Source: Streptomyces sp. NRRL F-6131 (GTDB taxonomy: Bacteria > Actinomycetota > Actinomycetes > Streptomycetales > Streptomycetaceae). From it: a DNA stretch of 64,000 nucleotides. The stretch spans positions 140,769 to 204,768 of the forward strand of contig JOHN01000012.1 in NCBI GenBank assembly GCA_000719695.1. Direction: 5' to 3'. Shown here one piece after another: positions 9,268-16,766 of the stretch. Under the pieces are notes generated by a model that had not been told where the DNA came from, did no database searches, and saw only the letters and a list, made by a program, of their open reading frames with translations. A program made the position numbers and the translations under genes. Each line of letters opens with the position of its first letter. The first letter of the stretch is position 1.

Positions 9268-9906
9268 ATGACGTCGAAGAAGACCGCGCTCGCCACGTCG
9301 GCCGCCCTGATCGCCCTGACAGCCCTGCCCACTCTGACGGCCTGCACCCACGACCGCCCCGCCGACCGGGCGCAGCCCTCCCCACCCGCAGTCGCGTGCA
9401 CGACGGAGTACCACGCCCCGGACGGCGAACTGCTGCGCCCGGAGAACGTCTGGGCCCGGGCCCCCTGGACCCGCTCCGAGGCCTCCCTCACCCTCTCCGC
9501 GAGCTGCCCGCCGGCGCCCGCCGCCCCGTCCGCCTCGTGCGCCCCGGCGGAGTTCCCGTGGAGCGCGCCCGACGAACTGCGGGCCGCCCGCCTGCACGCG
9601 GCCGGCGTGGAGACCTGGGTCAGGTCGACGCTCACCGGCGGCGGCACAGGCCAGGCCCTCACCCAGCAGGTGCTCCTGCTCCGCGCCGCCGAGGCACCCG
9701 GCACCCTGACCCGCTACCGGGACCACCTCTTGCACTGCGGTGCGACCCCCCTCGCCGAGGCCGACGACCACCCCCAGGTCCTCCTGCTGGAGGACCGTGC
9801 GGCCGCCCCACAGCTCCTCGTCGACCTCGCGCCCGACCGGATCACCGCCCTCACCCCGACGGGCCCGGGCTGGACGAGTCAGCAACTGCTCCAGCTCCGG
9901 CACTGA
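9268..9906 (+). CDS. Predicted lipoprotein of unknown function
   Basis: 212 residues. A basic start (MTSKK), a hydrophobic stretch and the lipobox LTAC (Cys about residue 28) mark a lipidated exported protein. The mature part has a few Cys and ends in a domain (TLTRYRDHLLHCG, then QLLVDLAPDRITALTP) that looks like a globular sensor-type fold common in actinomycete lipoproteins. AGGAGGTGG lies nine bases before ATG 9268. It is followed closely by a converging DUF4352 lipoprotein gene. No function can be assigned. Confidence 0.75.
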   Translation: MTSKKTALATSAALIALTALPTLTACTHDRPADRAQPSPPAVACTTEYHAPDGELLRPENVWARAPWTRSEASLTLSASCPPAPAAPSASCAPAEFPWSAPDELRAARLHAAGVETWVRSTLTGGGTGQALTQQVLLLRAAEAPGTLTRYRDHLLHCGATPLAEADDHPQVLLLEDRAAAPQLLVDLAPDRITALTPTGPGWTSQQLLQLRH

Positions 9907-9939
9907 CCCGGCTCCTGACCTCCCGATGGCGCCGAGCGC

Positions 9940-10560
9940 TCAGGCGACGGTCCACTGGCCGGTGCTGGAGGCGAAACCGCTGTCCAGGGTGAACTGGATC
10001 TTCGCGACCCGCGAAGCGGTCGGGATCACGAAGGTGAGGTAGCCGAGTGCGGTGTCGCCGGGAGTGACGGTGACGCTGCCGGGGAAGCCGGGACCCGCAG
10101 TGGTGTCCGTGGCGGCACTGGCGGTGAACTGCTGTCCCTCGCTGTCGATGAGCCGTGCACCATTGCTGGGGCTGTCCTCGTAGACCGCCGTTCCCGTGTT
10201 GCGGAGCCGGAACTGGACCGCGACCAGTCTCGAACCGGCCTTGGGCGAGGAGAACGACTCCTTGGCGGTGGCAGGGTCGACGACCTTGACGACCGTGACG
10301 TCCACCCTCTCCTCCGGCTTCAGCCCCGAGAGCGCGAGAGTGTCCCCGACCGATGCGACCGCCGGGACGGACGGGCTGGACGGGCTGGACGGGCCAGATG
10401 CCGAGGGGGTCGTCCGTCCGACCGAGACGGACGGTGTCCCCGGCACCGGCGATGTCACCGAACCGCTCTGCGGAGCGGTCACGACCGACTGCCCGCTCGT
10501 GCACCCCGTCACGAGGACGCCCAGAAGAAGACCCCACCCGAGCACGACCGCACGACGCAT
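9940..10560 (-). CDS. DUF4352 (telokin-like) lipoprotein
   Basis: 206 residues. A signal peptide ends in the lipobox VTGC (Cys 20), followed by a Ser/Pro/Thr linker to about residue 70 and a beta-rich domain with the DUF4352 pattern: VDVTVVKVVDPA, RLVAVQFRLRNTGTAVYED, DTALGYLTFVIP. Such domains are immunoglobulin-like and are found in secreted actinobacterial and firmicute proteins of unknown role. The protein should sit on the outer face of the membrane. Start ATG 10560 begins MRRAVV with an intact signal. Confidence 0.82.
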   Translation of the reverse strand: MRRAVVLGWGLLLGVLVTGCTSGQSVVTAPQSGSVTSPVPGTPSVSVGRTTPSASGPSSPSSPSVPAVASVGDTLALSGLKPEERVDVTVVKVVDPATAKESFSSPKAGSRLVAVQFRLRNTGTAVYEDSPSNGARLIDSEGQQFTASAATDTTAGPGFPGSVTVTPGDTALGYLTFVIPTASRVAKIQFTLDSGFASSTGQWTVA

Positions 10561-10833
10561 CGGACCTCCAGCCTCGCCAACCACTGCACTTCCACCACGA
10601 TCACCCCTGGCCGCCCAACCCGCACCCCGTCGAACCTCACTGGTCCGGCGGGCCGGCGGCCGCCAGCTCCTGCAGTCGCCGCGCGGCGGCGTTGCACTCA
10701 TTCTCTGGCGCTCTGATCCCACGGGTTGCCAGGTCGGGCCGTGATGTGGAGCTTTCGGCCTTCCCGCCGGGCGCCCCCTTCGCTGCCGAGGTCGGCTGCG
10801 CTCTGCCGGCCAGGTTCTGGCCCTGTTGCGGCT

Positions 10834-10868
10834 GTGTGCCTCGGGGGACGGTGTCCCCCGAGGCACAC
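10834..10868. terminator. Hairpin of unknown role (14-bp stem)
   Basis: Arms gtgtgcctcggggg and cccccgaggcacac with a 7-base loop. It stands 60 bases beyond the true terminator of the SRPBCC gene and no plus-strand gene ends here, so its purpose is unclear; a backup terminator for the minus strand is the simplest idea. Confidence 0.5.
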
Positions 10869-10893
10869 CCATGCTGCCCGCCGGGTACAGCGG

Positions 10894-10929
10894 ACCGTCG
10901 GCGGCCCCGCGTTCGGGGCCGCCGACGGT
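10894..10929 (-). terminator. Terminator of the SRPBCC gene
   Basis: Arms accgtcggcggcccc and ggggccgccgacggt (15 bp, perfect) with a 6-base loop, one base downstream of the TGA at 10931-10933. Confidence 0.75.
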
Positions 10930-10930
10930 T

Positions 10931-11389
10931 TCAGGCGGGTGTGGGCCGGTCGGGGTGGTCGTCGTCCGTCGTGCCGGGCTGTTCGACGAAGGACTTGAAG
11001 CGGCGCAGGTCGCCCTTCACCCTGCGGTCGATCACGCCGATGAGGTCGGCGGCCTTCTCGGCCACGCCGGTGGGTTCGAAGTCGATGGCCAGGCGGACGG
11101 CGGTGCGGTGGTCGTCGAGGGCGTCGAAGGTCACCACGCCCATCTGCCGCACCTCGCCGCCGATCGTGTGCCAGGCGATCTTGCGGTCGGGTCGCTGGTC
11201 GACGATCTCGGTGTCGAACTCGCGGGACACTCCCGCCACGCGGGTCTTCCAGTGGTTGCGGCTCCCGTCGATCCTGGTGACCTCCTCGACGCCCTCCATG
11301 AAGCGGGGGAAGTCCTCGAACCGCGTCCACTGCCGGTACGCGACGCTCAGCTCCACGTCGACCTCGATCGATTCCTGCACCATGCCCAT
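10931..11389 (-). CDS. SRPBCC-family (polyketide cyclase/dehydrase-like) protein
   Basis: 152 residues. VQESIEVDVELSVAYRQWTRFEDFPRFMEGVEEV at the N-terminus is spread over strand 1 and helix 1 of the START-like fold, and GGEVRQMGVVTFDALDDHRTAV covers the central strands, as in the SRPBCC proteins that are common in actinomycetes. These bind lipids or small ligands; many act as stress proteins of unknown ligand. ATG 11389 and 11383 are both possible starts. The C-terminus has a polar DDDHPDRP tail. Confidence 0.82.
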   Translation of the reverse strand: MGMVQESIEVDVELSVAYRQWTRFEDFPRFMEGVEEVTRIDGSRNHWKTRVAGVSREFDTEIVDQRPDRKIAWHTIGGEVRQMGVVTFDALDDHRTAVRLAIDFEPTGVAEKAADLIGVIDRRVKGDLRRFKSFVEQPGTTDDDHPDRPTPA

Positions 11390-11529
11390 GGCTCGTCCTT
11401 CCGTTCCGTCGGGTGCGGCTCGGCGCTCCGCCTGCCCGGAGAGGCTCCGGCCATGCCTGGCGTGGCCGGGGCGAACGGGGGCAGACGGCTGCCGGGCGCG
11501 CGCGGTGCGCTCCGGACGGAGGAGGCGTC

Positions 11530-12351
11530 ATGGTGTCCACTGCACGGCAGCCCCGGCACCGTCGGGCGATCTCGGCGGGCCGGTTCCTGCGGACGGCCGG
11601 GCGGGCCGGGTTCACGGCCCGCGGTGTCGTCTACGTGGTGATCGGCTACCTCGCGCTGCGGATCGCGCTGGACGGTGCGGGCCCGGACGAGGCCGACCGT
11701 GCGGGGGCGCTGCGGCAGATCGCGGACCGGCCGGGCGGGCGGATGCTGCTGTGGTTGCTGGTGCTCGGCTTCGGGTGCATGGCGGTCTGGCGTGCCGCGT
11801 CCGCCGGCTCGCGCGGCGGCGAGCGGAGGAAGGCCGGCACGAGGCTGCTGGACGCCGGCCGCGCGGTGTTCTACGCGTCGGTCTGCTGGGGAACCGCGGC
11901 CTTCGCCGCCGGGTCCGGCGGGGCCTCCGGCAGTGACCGCACCTCCAAGGACTGGACGGCCTCCGCGCTCGGGCTGCCGGGCGGGCGCCTGCTGGTGGGC
12001 GCCGCCGGCGCGGTCCTGGTGGGGGTGGGTGTGGCCGTCGCCGTCCGCGCGGCCCTGCGGACCTTCCTGCGCCGGCTGGACACGGCCGCGATGGCGCCGC
12101 GGACCAGGACCGCCGTCACGGCCGGCGGAGTCGCCGGCAACACGGCGCGCGGGGCGGTGTTCGCGGGGGTGGGTGTCTTCGTCGTGACCGCGGCCGCCCG
12201 CTTCGACCCGGACCGGGCGAAGGGCATCGACGACACCCTCCGCTCCTTCGCGGCCACCCCGGCAGGGCCGTGGTTGCTGGCCGGGGTGGCCCTGGGGCTG
12301 CTGCTGTTCGGCGTCTTCTCCTTCGTCTGCGCCCGCTGGCGGCGCTTCTGA
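11530..12351 (+). CDS. DUF1206 membrane protein
   Basis: 273 residues with six membrane segments in three repeats of about 75 residues, each beginning with an Arg-rich turn and a [FA]xARGxV-type motif (RAGFTARGVVYVVIGYLALR, DAGRAVFYASVCWG, VAGNTARGAVFAGVGVFVV). This threefold repeat defines DUF1206. Function unknown. ATG 11530 is preceded by GGAGGCGTC. It is divergent from the SRPBCC gene and ends before a strong bidirectional hairpin. Confidence 0.88.
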   Translation: MVSTARQPRHRRAISAGRFLRTAGRAGFTARGVVYVVIGYLALRIALDGAGPDEADRAGALRQIADRPGGRMLLWLLVLGFGCMAVWRAASAGSRGGERRKAGTRLLDAGRAVFYASVCWGTAAFAAGSGGASGSDRTSKDWTASALGLPGGRLLVGAAGAVLVGVGVAVAVRAALRTFLRRLDTAAMAPRTRTAVTAGGVAGNTARGAVFAGVGVFVVTAAARFDPDRAKGIDDTLRSFAATPAGPWLLAGVALGLLLFGVFSFVCARWRRF

Positions 12352-12444
12352 ACGCGTCGCCGAGTGCGCGGACGGCACGCCCGCGCAGGCCCGCCCGAGG
12401 GTGTCGACGGCGGGGCAGTGACGGCGACGGCCGGGTGAAGACGA

Positions 12445-12484
12445 ACGACGGCAGGGCGAGCCGGGTGGCTCGCCCTGCCGTCGT
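12445..12484. terminator. Bidirectional terminator, 18-bp stem
   Basis: Perfect inverted repeat 12445-12462 and 12467-12484 (core cgacggcagggcgagcc, loop gggt) between the converging DUF1206 and surface-protein genes. Confidence 0.85.
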
Positions 12485-12505
12485 CGTGCCGGAGGCGGGG
12501 TCAGG

Positions 12506-13351
12506 TCAGTGCTGGCCGGCCTTGCGGCGGCGCATGACCAGGACGGCGCCCGCCCCGACGAGGCCGAGGGCCGCGACCAGGGTCACGCCGACGTTCGCAC
12601 CGGTCGAGGCCAGGCTGTCCGCACCGCTCGCCGCCGCGGAGGCGGACGGCGAGGGCGAACCCGCGCCGCCCGCGGCGACCGTCGAGCCGGTCGTCGCGGT
12701 CGAACCGACCGAGGGGCCGGTGGTCGCGGGGGCGGTGGTGGAGGCGTTGGGGCTGCCCGACGCCGATATGGACGCGGAGGCGCTCGGCGAGGTGGTGACG
12801 CTCGGCGAGGTGGTGCCGGCCGGCGTGGTCGAGGTCGACGGGGCCGGCGTGGACGGCTTCGTGGTCGGCGTCGTCGGCGTGGACGACGGCGTCGTGGTGG
12901 GGGTGGTGGACGGCGTCGAGGTCGGCGTGGTGTTCACCGCCGGGCAGGTGTGCGAGAGGTTGAACCACTTCACCTCGCCGCCCTTGACCTCGGCGCTGGC
13001 CGAGGTCAGCTTGGCGCCCGGAGCCGAGGCGACGTAGGCGTGCTTGGTGGTGGGCGGCCCGAAGACGGTGACGACCTGGGGCGCGCCGTTGTCGAAGGCG
13101 ACGGTGAGCTTGACGAAGTCCGTCGAGTTGCCCGGGAGGACGAAGTGCCAACCGTCCTGGTTGGTGCCGATCGAGCCGCACTTCGCCTCGTGCTCGCCGA
13201 AGCCGGCGGCCGTGACGGGAAGGTCCTGGTGGACCGGGACGGTGTAGGTGCCGGTGCCGGCCGTGGCGAACGCCGAGGGCGCCGCGGGGAGGCAGAGCAG
13301 GCCGACGGCCGCGGCCGTGAAGACGGCGCGTGTGGTGAGAGAAGCGTGCAT
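12506..13351 (-). CDS. Cell-wall surface protein with LAXTG sortase signal
   Basis: 281 residues. A Sec signal peptide ends near AFATA (about residue 30); a globular domain follows to about 130 with two Cys (KCGSIG, HTCPAV) that may form a disulphide; a Thr/Ser/Pro-rich stalk covers 135-235. The C-terminus is a complete sorting signal: LASTG, a hydrophobic segment and RRRK. LAXTG is the substrate motif of class E sortases in streptomycetes, so the protein should be anchored to peptidoglycan. The ribosome site before ATG 13351 is poor. Binding partner unknown. Confidence 0.88.
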   Translation of the reverse strand: MHASLTTRAVFTAAAVGLLCLPAAPSAFATAGTGTYTVPVHQDLPVTAAGFGEHEAKCGSIGTNQDGWHFVLPGNSTDFVKLTVAFDNGAPQVVTVFGPPTTKHAYVASAPGAKLTSASAEVKGGEVKWFNLSHTCPAVNTTPTSTPSTTPTTTPSSTPTTPTTKPSTPAPSTSTTPAGTTSPSVTTSPSASASISASGSPNASTTAPATTGPSVGSTATTGSTVAAGGAGSPSPSASAAASGADSLASTGANVGVTLVAALGLVGAGAVLVMRRRKAGQH

Positions 13352-13555
13352 GATTACCGTTCGCTGTCGGGGGTGAGGGCATTGGGGGACTGACCGGTCC
13401 GATCGACCGGCCGTGGCCCTCACACGTCCCTCAGCGCCGTCGCCGCCCGTTCTGTCACACCCTGGGCGCAACTTTTCGGTACCGATCGCGTGCCGCCCGC
13501 GCCGGGCCCCGTTGCCGGGCTGTGCGGGGCCGGTGGCCGGCCGGTGGAAGCGGCC

Positions 13556-13609
13556 CGGCCGTGCTGTCACATCCGGTGCGTCCGGCGGGTCAGTGGAGTG
13601 TTCGAGCAG
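13556..13609 (+). repeat. Copy 1 of a 54-base repeat carrying an ECF41-type promoter
   Basis: Matches 59991-60044 with about five mismatches. Both copies contain TGTCACA, 16 bases, GGTC, close to the known ECF41 promoter (TGTCACA ... CGTC). Here no gene begins within 200 bases on the plus strand, so the copy looks orphaned. Confidence 0.65.
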
Positions 13610-13758
13610 GTCGGCCGCCCGCGCGTTCACCTCCCTTCCATTGCAACGATGCGGAGGGCTGTCGTTGCGTTAGATCTGCATCCGGTGCAACGATTCTACG
13701 GCGCTGACCTGCTAAGTCATCCATTTCTAGCAATGGGCCTGTTGTCGAAATGTGGAAA

Positions 13759-13779
13759 GCAACGTAGCTTTTGCGTTGT
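13759..13779. promoter_or_regulatory. Candidate operator: CAACG-N9-CGTTG inverted repeat
   Basis: Arms 13760-13764 and 13774-13778, about 35 bases before the DUF4097 start. Three more half-sites of the same type lie upstream (13641-13646, 13661-13666, 13685-13690). The binding protein is unknown. Confidence 0.45.
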
Positions 13780-13812
13780 CAGAAACACGAAGCGCAAGCC
13801 AGGAGAAGCACG

Positions 13813-14478
13813 ATGCTGAAGTTCGACACCCCCGCCCCCGTCACCGCCGCCGTGGACGTCCCGGCCGCCCTCGTCCGGTTCGTCGCCGCGGACCGCAAGG
13901 ACACCACGGTCGAGATCCTCCCCGCGGACCCCTCGAAGAGCCGCGACGTGAAGGCCGCCGAGCAGATCCGCGTCGCCTGCGCCGACGGCGTGCTCCGCGT
14001 CGCGGCCCCGGAGGCGAAGAGCCGGGCCCTCGGCGGCTCCGGCCAGGTCGAGGTGACGGTCCAGCTGCCGGCCGGCTCCCGCGTCCAGGTGACGGCGGCG
14101 CTCGCCGAGCTGCGCGGCGTCGGGCGCCTCGGCGAGGTGACCTTCGAGGGGGCCCGGGCGACGGTCGAGCTCGACGAGGCCGCCGGCGCCCACCTCACCC
14201 TGAAGGCCGGCGACATCAGCGTCGGCCGCCTGACCGGCCCCGCCCGGATCACCACCCACAAGGGCGACCTCACCGTCACCGAGGCCACCGGCGGTGCGGT
14301 CGAACTGCGCACCGAGCACGGCGACATCACGGTCGGCGCCGCCCGCGGCATCTCCGCCACCCTCGCCGCGGCGACCTCCTACGGGCGGATCCACAACGCG
14401 CTCACCAGCACCGGCGCCGCCGACCTGGCCGTCACCGCGACCACCGCGTACGGCAACATCGCCGCCCACAGCAACTGA
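13813..14478 (+). CDS. DUF4097 beta-strand repeat protein
   Basis: 221 residues, no signal peptide. A series of short strands with repeated Gly-Asp-Ile-[ST]-Val elements (LKAGDISVGRLTG, THKGDLTVTEATG, TEHGDITVGAARG, TAYGNIAAHSN) is the right-handed beta-solenoid of DUF4097. Cytoplasmic members of this family in streptomycetes have no known function and often sit behind small antitoxin-like or PadR-type genes. AGGAGAAGC precedes ATG 13813. Several CAACG/CGTTG half-sites upstream suggest tight regulation. The GtrA-like gene 73 bases downstream may be co-transcribed. Confidence 0.82.
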   Translation: MLKFDTPAPVTAAVDVPAALVRFVAADRKDTTVEILPADPSKSRDVKAAEQIRVACADGVLRVAAPEAKSRALGGSGQVEVTVQLPAGSRVQVTAALAELRGVGRLGEVTFEGARATVELDEAAGAHLTLKAGDISVGRLTGPARITTHKGDLTVTEATGGAVELRTEHGDITVGAARGISATLAAATSYGRIHNALTSTGAADLAVTATTAYGNIAAHSN

Positions 14479-14551
14479 CATCGACGCCGGGGCCCGGGCC
14501 CACCCGCCCGGGCACGCGGGCGCGCACTGAACCAGCAGAGGAGAGAGAGCC

Positions 14552-15064
14552 ATGGAGACCACCCAGAGCCGGCCGCAGGCGCAGCCCGGTGCCTTCACCG
14601 CCTTCGCCCGCTTCGTGCTGTGCGGCGGCGGCGTGGGCCTGGCCTCCAGCCTCGCGGTCGCGGCCCTCGCCTCCCGGACGCCCTGGGCGCTGGCGAACGC
14701 CCTCGTCACCGTGGCCGGTACCGTCCTCTCCACCGAGCTGCACGCCCGCTTCACCTTCGGCGCGGGCGGGCGCGCCACCTGGCGCCAGCACGCCCAGTCG
14801 GCGGCGTCCGCGGCCGGCGCGTACGCGTTGACGTGCGGGGCGATGCTCCTCCTCCAGCAGTCGACGCAGTCGCCCGGCCTGGTGCTCGAACAGGCCGTCT
14901 ACCTGTCGGCCTCCGCCCTGGCCGGCGTCGCACGGTTCGCGGTCCTGCGCCTCGTCGTCTTCGCCCGCACGCGCACGCGCACCCGTACGCGCAGCGCGGG
15001 TGCGGTCCGCCCCGTGACCGTGACCCGCACCTCCGCTGCGACCGCGCTCTGCCGCGCTGCCTGA
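14552..15064 (+). CDS. GtrA-like small membrane protein
   Basis: 170 residues with four membrane segments. FARFVLCGGGVGLASSLAV, then ALANALVTVAGTVLSTELHARFTF, then a final FAVLRLVVFA follow the order of conserved elements of GtrA proteins, which move lipid-linked sugars or accompany such systems. The C-terminus has a run of Arg-Thr dipeptides (about residues 140-147) and an unusual basic tail. GGAGAGAGAG precedes ATG 14552. Likely an operon with the DUF4097 gene. The family call is moderate. Confidence 0.65.
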   Translation: METTQSRPQAQPGAFTAFARFVLCGGGVGLASSLAVAALASRTPWALANALVTVAGTVLSTELHARFTFGAGGRATWRQHAQSAASAAGAYALTCGAMLLLQQSTQSPGLVLEQAVYLSASALAGVARFAVLRLVVFARTRTRTRTRSAGAVRPVTVTRTSAATALCRAA

Positions 15065-15245
15065 CCGCGACCACCACCCGCCCGGTGCTTCACGCGGAAC
15101 GTGGTGACTCCTCCTGTGGACGGACGACCGGGGGCGCCTCCCCTTCGCGGGGGAGATGGAGTTCCTGCCGCCGTCCGATCCGCCGCCGACGCCGGGCGAA
15201 CAGACTTGGTCGGGACAGCACGGGCGGCATCGGGGGAGGATTTCG

Positions 15246-15752
15246 ATGGAGACGGCACTCACGGAGCACGGCCGGCGCAGCAGCTGGCCCGGGTACGTGG
15301 CCGCGGCGGCGGCCCTGGGGTACGCGGCGCCGCACTTCTGGTGGGGTGCCGGGATCGGCGCCACCTTCCCCGGCGACTTCGCCGAGGCCCCGCACGGCAC
15401 CTGGGAGGCGGCGATCGGCTACGGGGGGATGGGCGTCGTGGCCGTGTTCGGCGCGCTGATCTCCCTCCTCCTGGTGCATCCCCGGGGGCGCCGGATACCG
15501 GCCCGGCTGCTCGCCGTCCCGGCGGCGGTCGCCGCGGTGGGCATGACGCTGTGGGGCTTCACCTACTTCGCGTTGCAGTACCTCCTGGCCGCCGACCGGG
15601 TCGTGTCAGCACCGGCGTTCGCCGCCAAGGACGCGCATCCGCAGGCCGCGTGGGGCCTCTTCTGGTACGCGCTGTTCGTCGTCTGGGGCCTCGCCCTCGG
15701 CCTGGCCGCCCGGAACCGCCTGCGGGGGAAGGTCCGCTGTTGCTGCGCGTAG
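15246..15752 (+). CDS. DUF3995 membrane protein, C-terminus altered by rearrangement
   Basis: 168 residues, four membrane segments, with the DUF3995 pattern: APHFWWGAG early, MTLWGFTYFALQYLL in the middle and WGLFWYALFVVWGLALGLAAR at the end. GGGGGAGGA precedes ATG 15246. The final residues (RCCCA) are odd: they are read from DNA that, on the other strand, encodes part of a kinase remnant, so the tail seems to have been replaced at a deletion junction. The rest of the protein is intact. Function unknown. Confidence 0.78.
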   Translation: METALTEHGRRSSWPGYVAAAAALGYAAPHFWWGAGIGATFPGDFAEAPHGTWEAAIGYGGMGVVAVFGALISLLLVHPRGRRIPARLLAVPAAVAAVGMTLWGFTYFALQYLLAADRVVSAPAFAAKDAHPQAAWGLFWYALFVVWGLALGLAARNRLRGKVRCCCA

Positions 15753-15920
15753 CCCGCGTCCTCGAAGTCGATGAGGCGCGCGTCGGCCGGGCCGTCGGAT
15801 TCGGGCCACGGCCCAGGGCTTCAGCGACTCCCGGTCCTCCACGGTCATCGGTGGGCCGTAGCGCTCGGTCAGGAGGTGCTGCAGGGCGACGGCCGGAAAG
15901 GTCGAGCTGGAAGCGGGCAT
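15745..15920 (-). pseudogene. Remnant of an aminoglycoside phosphotransferase-like kinase
   Basis: From ATG 15920 the minus strand reads MPASSSTFPAVALQHLLTERYG and RESLKPWAVARIR, the N-terminal lobe of an APH-family kinase. At about 15800 the frame shifts by one base, after which GPADARLIDFEDAGY appears, the DFE metal-binding segment from the C-terminal lobe. The whole middle of the kinase is missing and the 3' end is lost where it meets the DUF3995 gene. It cannot make a working enzyme. Confidence 0.6.
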
Positions 15921-15968
15921 CCGCCCCGGTACGACGTGACCCCTACGTCCGTACGGCGAACCGGGACG

Positions 15969-16009
15969 GTCGGGCCCCGGCGAGCACCGGGTGCCTGCCG
16001 GGGCCCGAC
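15969..16009 (-). terminator. Terminator of the fasciclin gene
   Basis: Arms gtcgggccccggc (15969-15981) and gccggggcccgac (15997-16009), with a small inner stem in the loop, lie 11 bases after the fasciclin stop at 16021. Confidence 0.7.
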
Positions 16010-16020
16010 CGGGCGTGGGG

Positions 16021-16668
16021 TCAGGAGGTGGGCATCAGGACGGTGTCGACGATGTGAACGGTGGCGTTGGCGGTCCGGACGTTGCCGCAGAGGACCTTGG
16101 CGGTGGCGTTGACGGTGAAGTCGGGGGTGGTGCCGGTCACGGTGAGGTCGTGGGTCTCCAGGGTCCGGTGGGCGCCGGCGAGGGCGGTGGGGGCGAGGCG
16201 CTGGGGGACGACGTGGTAGGTGAGGATCTTGGTGAGCTTCTCCTTGTCGGCGAGGACGGCGTCCAGGGTGGCCTTGGGGATCTTGCCGAAGGCGTCGTTG
16301 GTGGGCGCGAAGACGGTGATGTTCTGCGCGGAGTTGAGGGTGTCCACGAGGCCGGCCTGCTTGACGGCGGCGACCAGGGTGGAGAGCAGCGGGTTGTTGG
16401 AGGCGGCGGTGGCGACCGGGTCCTTGGCCATGCCGACGAAGGACCCCGCGCCGTCCATGGGAACGGCCGCGCACGCGGTGCCGAACGGCTGCTCGTCCGC
16501 GGACGCTTCAACCGCGGTCGCGGTCGCGGTCGGAGCGGCGGCGGGGGCCTTGGCGGCCGGGGCCGAGGACGAACCGGAGCCGCTGCTGCAGGCCCCGAGC
16601 CCGAGGGCGAGGGCGGTCGCGGCGAGGACGGCGGTGACGGTGGTGCGGCGGCGGGTGGTGACGTTCAT
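16021..16668 (-). CDS. Fasciclin-domain lipoprotein (MPT70/83-like)
   Basis: 215 residues. A signal peptide ends in lipobox LGAC (Cys about 27), a Ser/Ala linker follows, and residues 75-215 form one FAS1 domain with its marks: ITVFAPTNDAFGKIP, LTKILTYHVVP, ATVHIVDTVLMP. Fasciclin proteins are surface adhesion proteins. AAGGAG lies before ATG 16668. The neighbouring molybdenum oxidoreductase and sigK-rskA pair make this the counterpart of the mycobacterial SigK regulon, in which fasciclin antigens MPT70 and MPT83 are the main targets. Confidence 0.9.
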   Translation of the reverse strand: MNVTTRRRTTVTAVLAATALALGLGACSSGSGSSSAPAAKAPAAAPTATATAVEASADEQPFGTACAAVPMDGAGSFVGMAKDPVATAASNNPLLSTLVAAVKQAGLVDTLNSAQNITVFAPTNDAFGKIPKATLDAVLADKEKLTKILTYHVVPQRLAPTALAGAHRTLETHDLTVTGTTPDFTVNATAKVLCGNVRTANATVHIVDTVLMPTS

Positions 16669-16766
16669 TCCGGTGATCTCCTTGTGAGGTGGGCGGTCGG
16701 CCTGTCGGACGGACCGCACCGGGGGTTTCGGATTCGGACGGGTGAGTGCGGGGTGCCGACCGGGGC

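Larger units (their letters stand above)
10561..10930. other. 370-base region without a gene; two strong hairpins
   Basis: No credible coding frame was found. It contains the upstream region of the DUF4352 gene (left) and two perfect hairpins. The first, 10834-10847 with 10855-10868, has 14-bp arms; the second, 10894-10908 with 10915-10929, has 15-bp arms and directly follows the SRPBCC stop. Confidence 0.6.
13352..13812. other. 461-base regulatory region upstream of the DUF4097 operon
   Basis: No coding frame is credible. It holds an inverted repeat gtgagggc/gccctcac (13373-13380, 13416-13423) in the leader of the surface-protein gene, an ECF41-type promoter copy (13556-13609), and five GCAACG or CGTTGC half-sites (13641, 13661, 13685, 13759, 13773) leading up to the DUF4097 start. 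Confidence 0.6.

Noticed and set aside
14962..15000. Arg-Thr dipeptide run at the end of the GtrA-like protein as a frameshift sign
   Set aside because: The frame continues cleanly to a stop and the run comes from a short cgcacg repeat; compatible with a natural basic tail.
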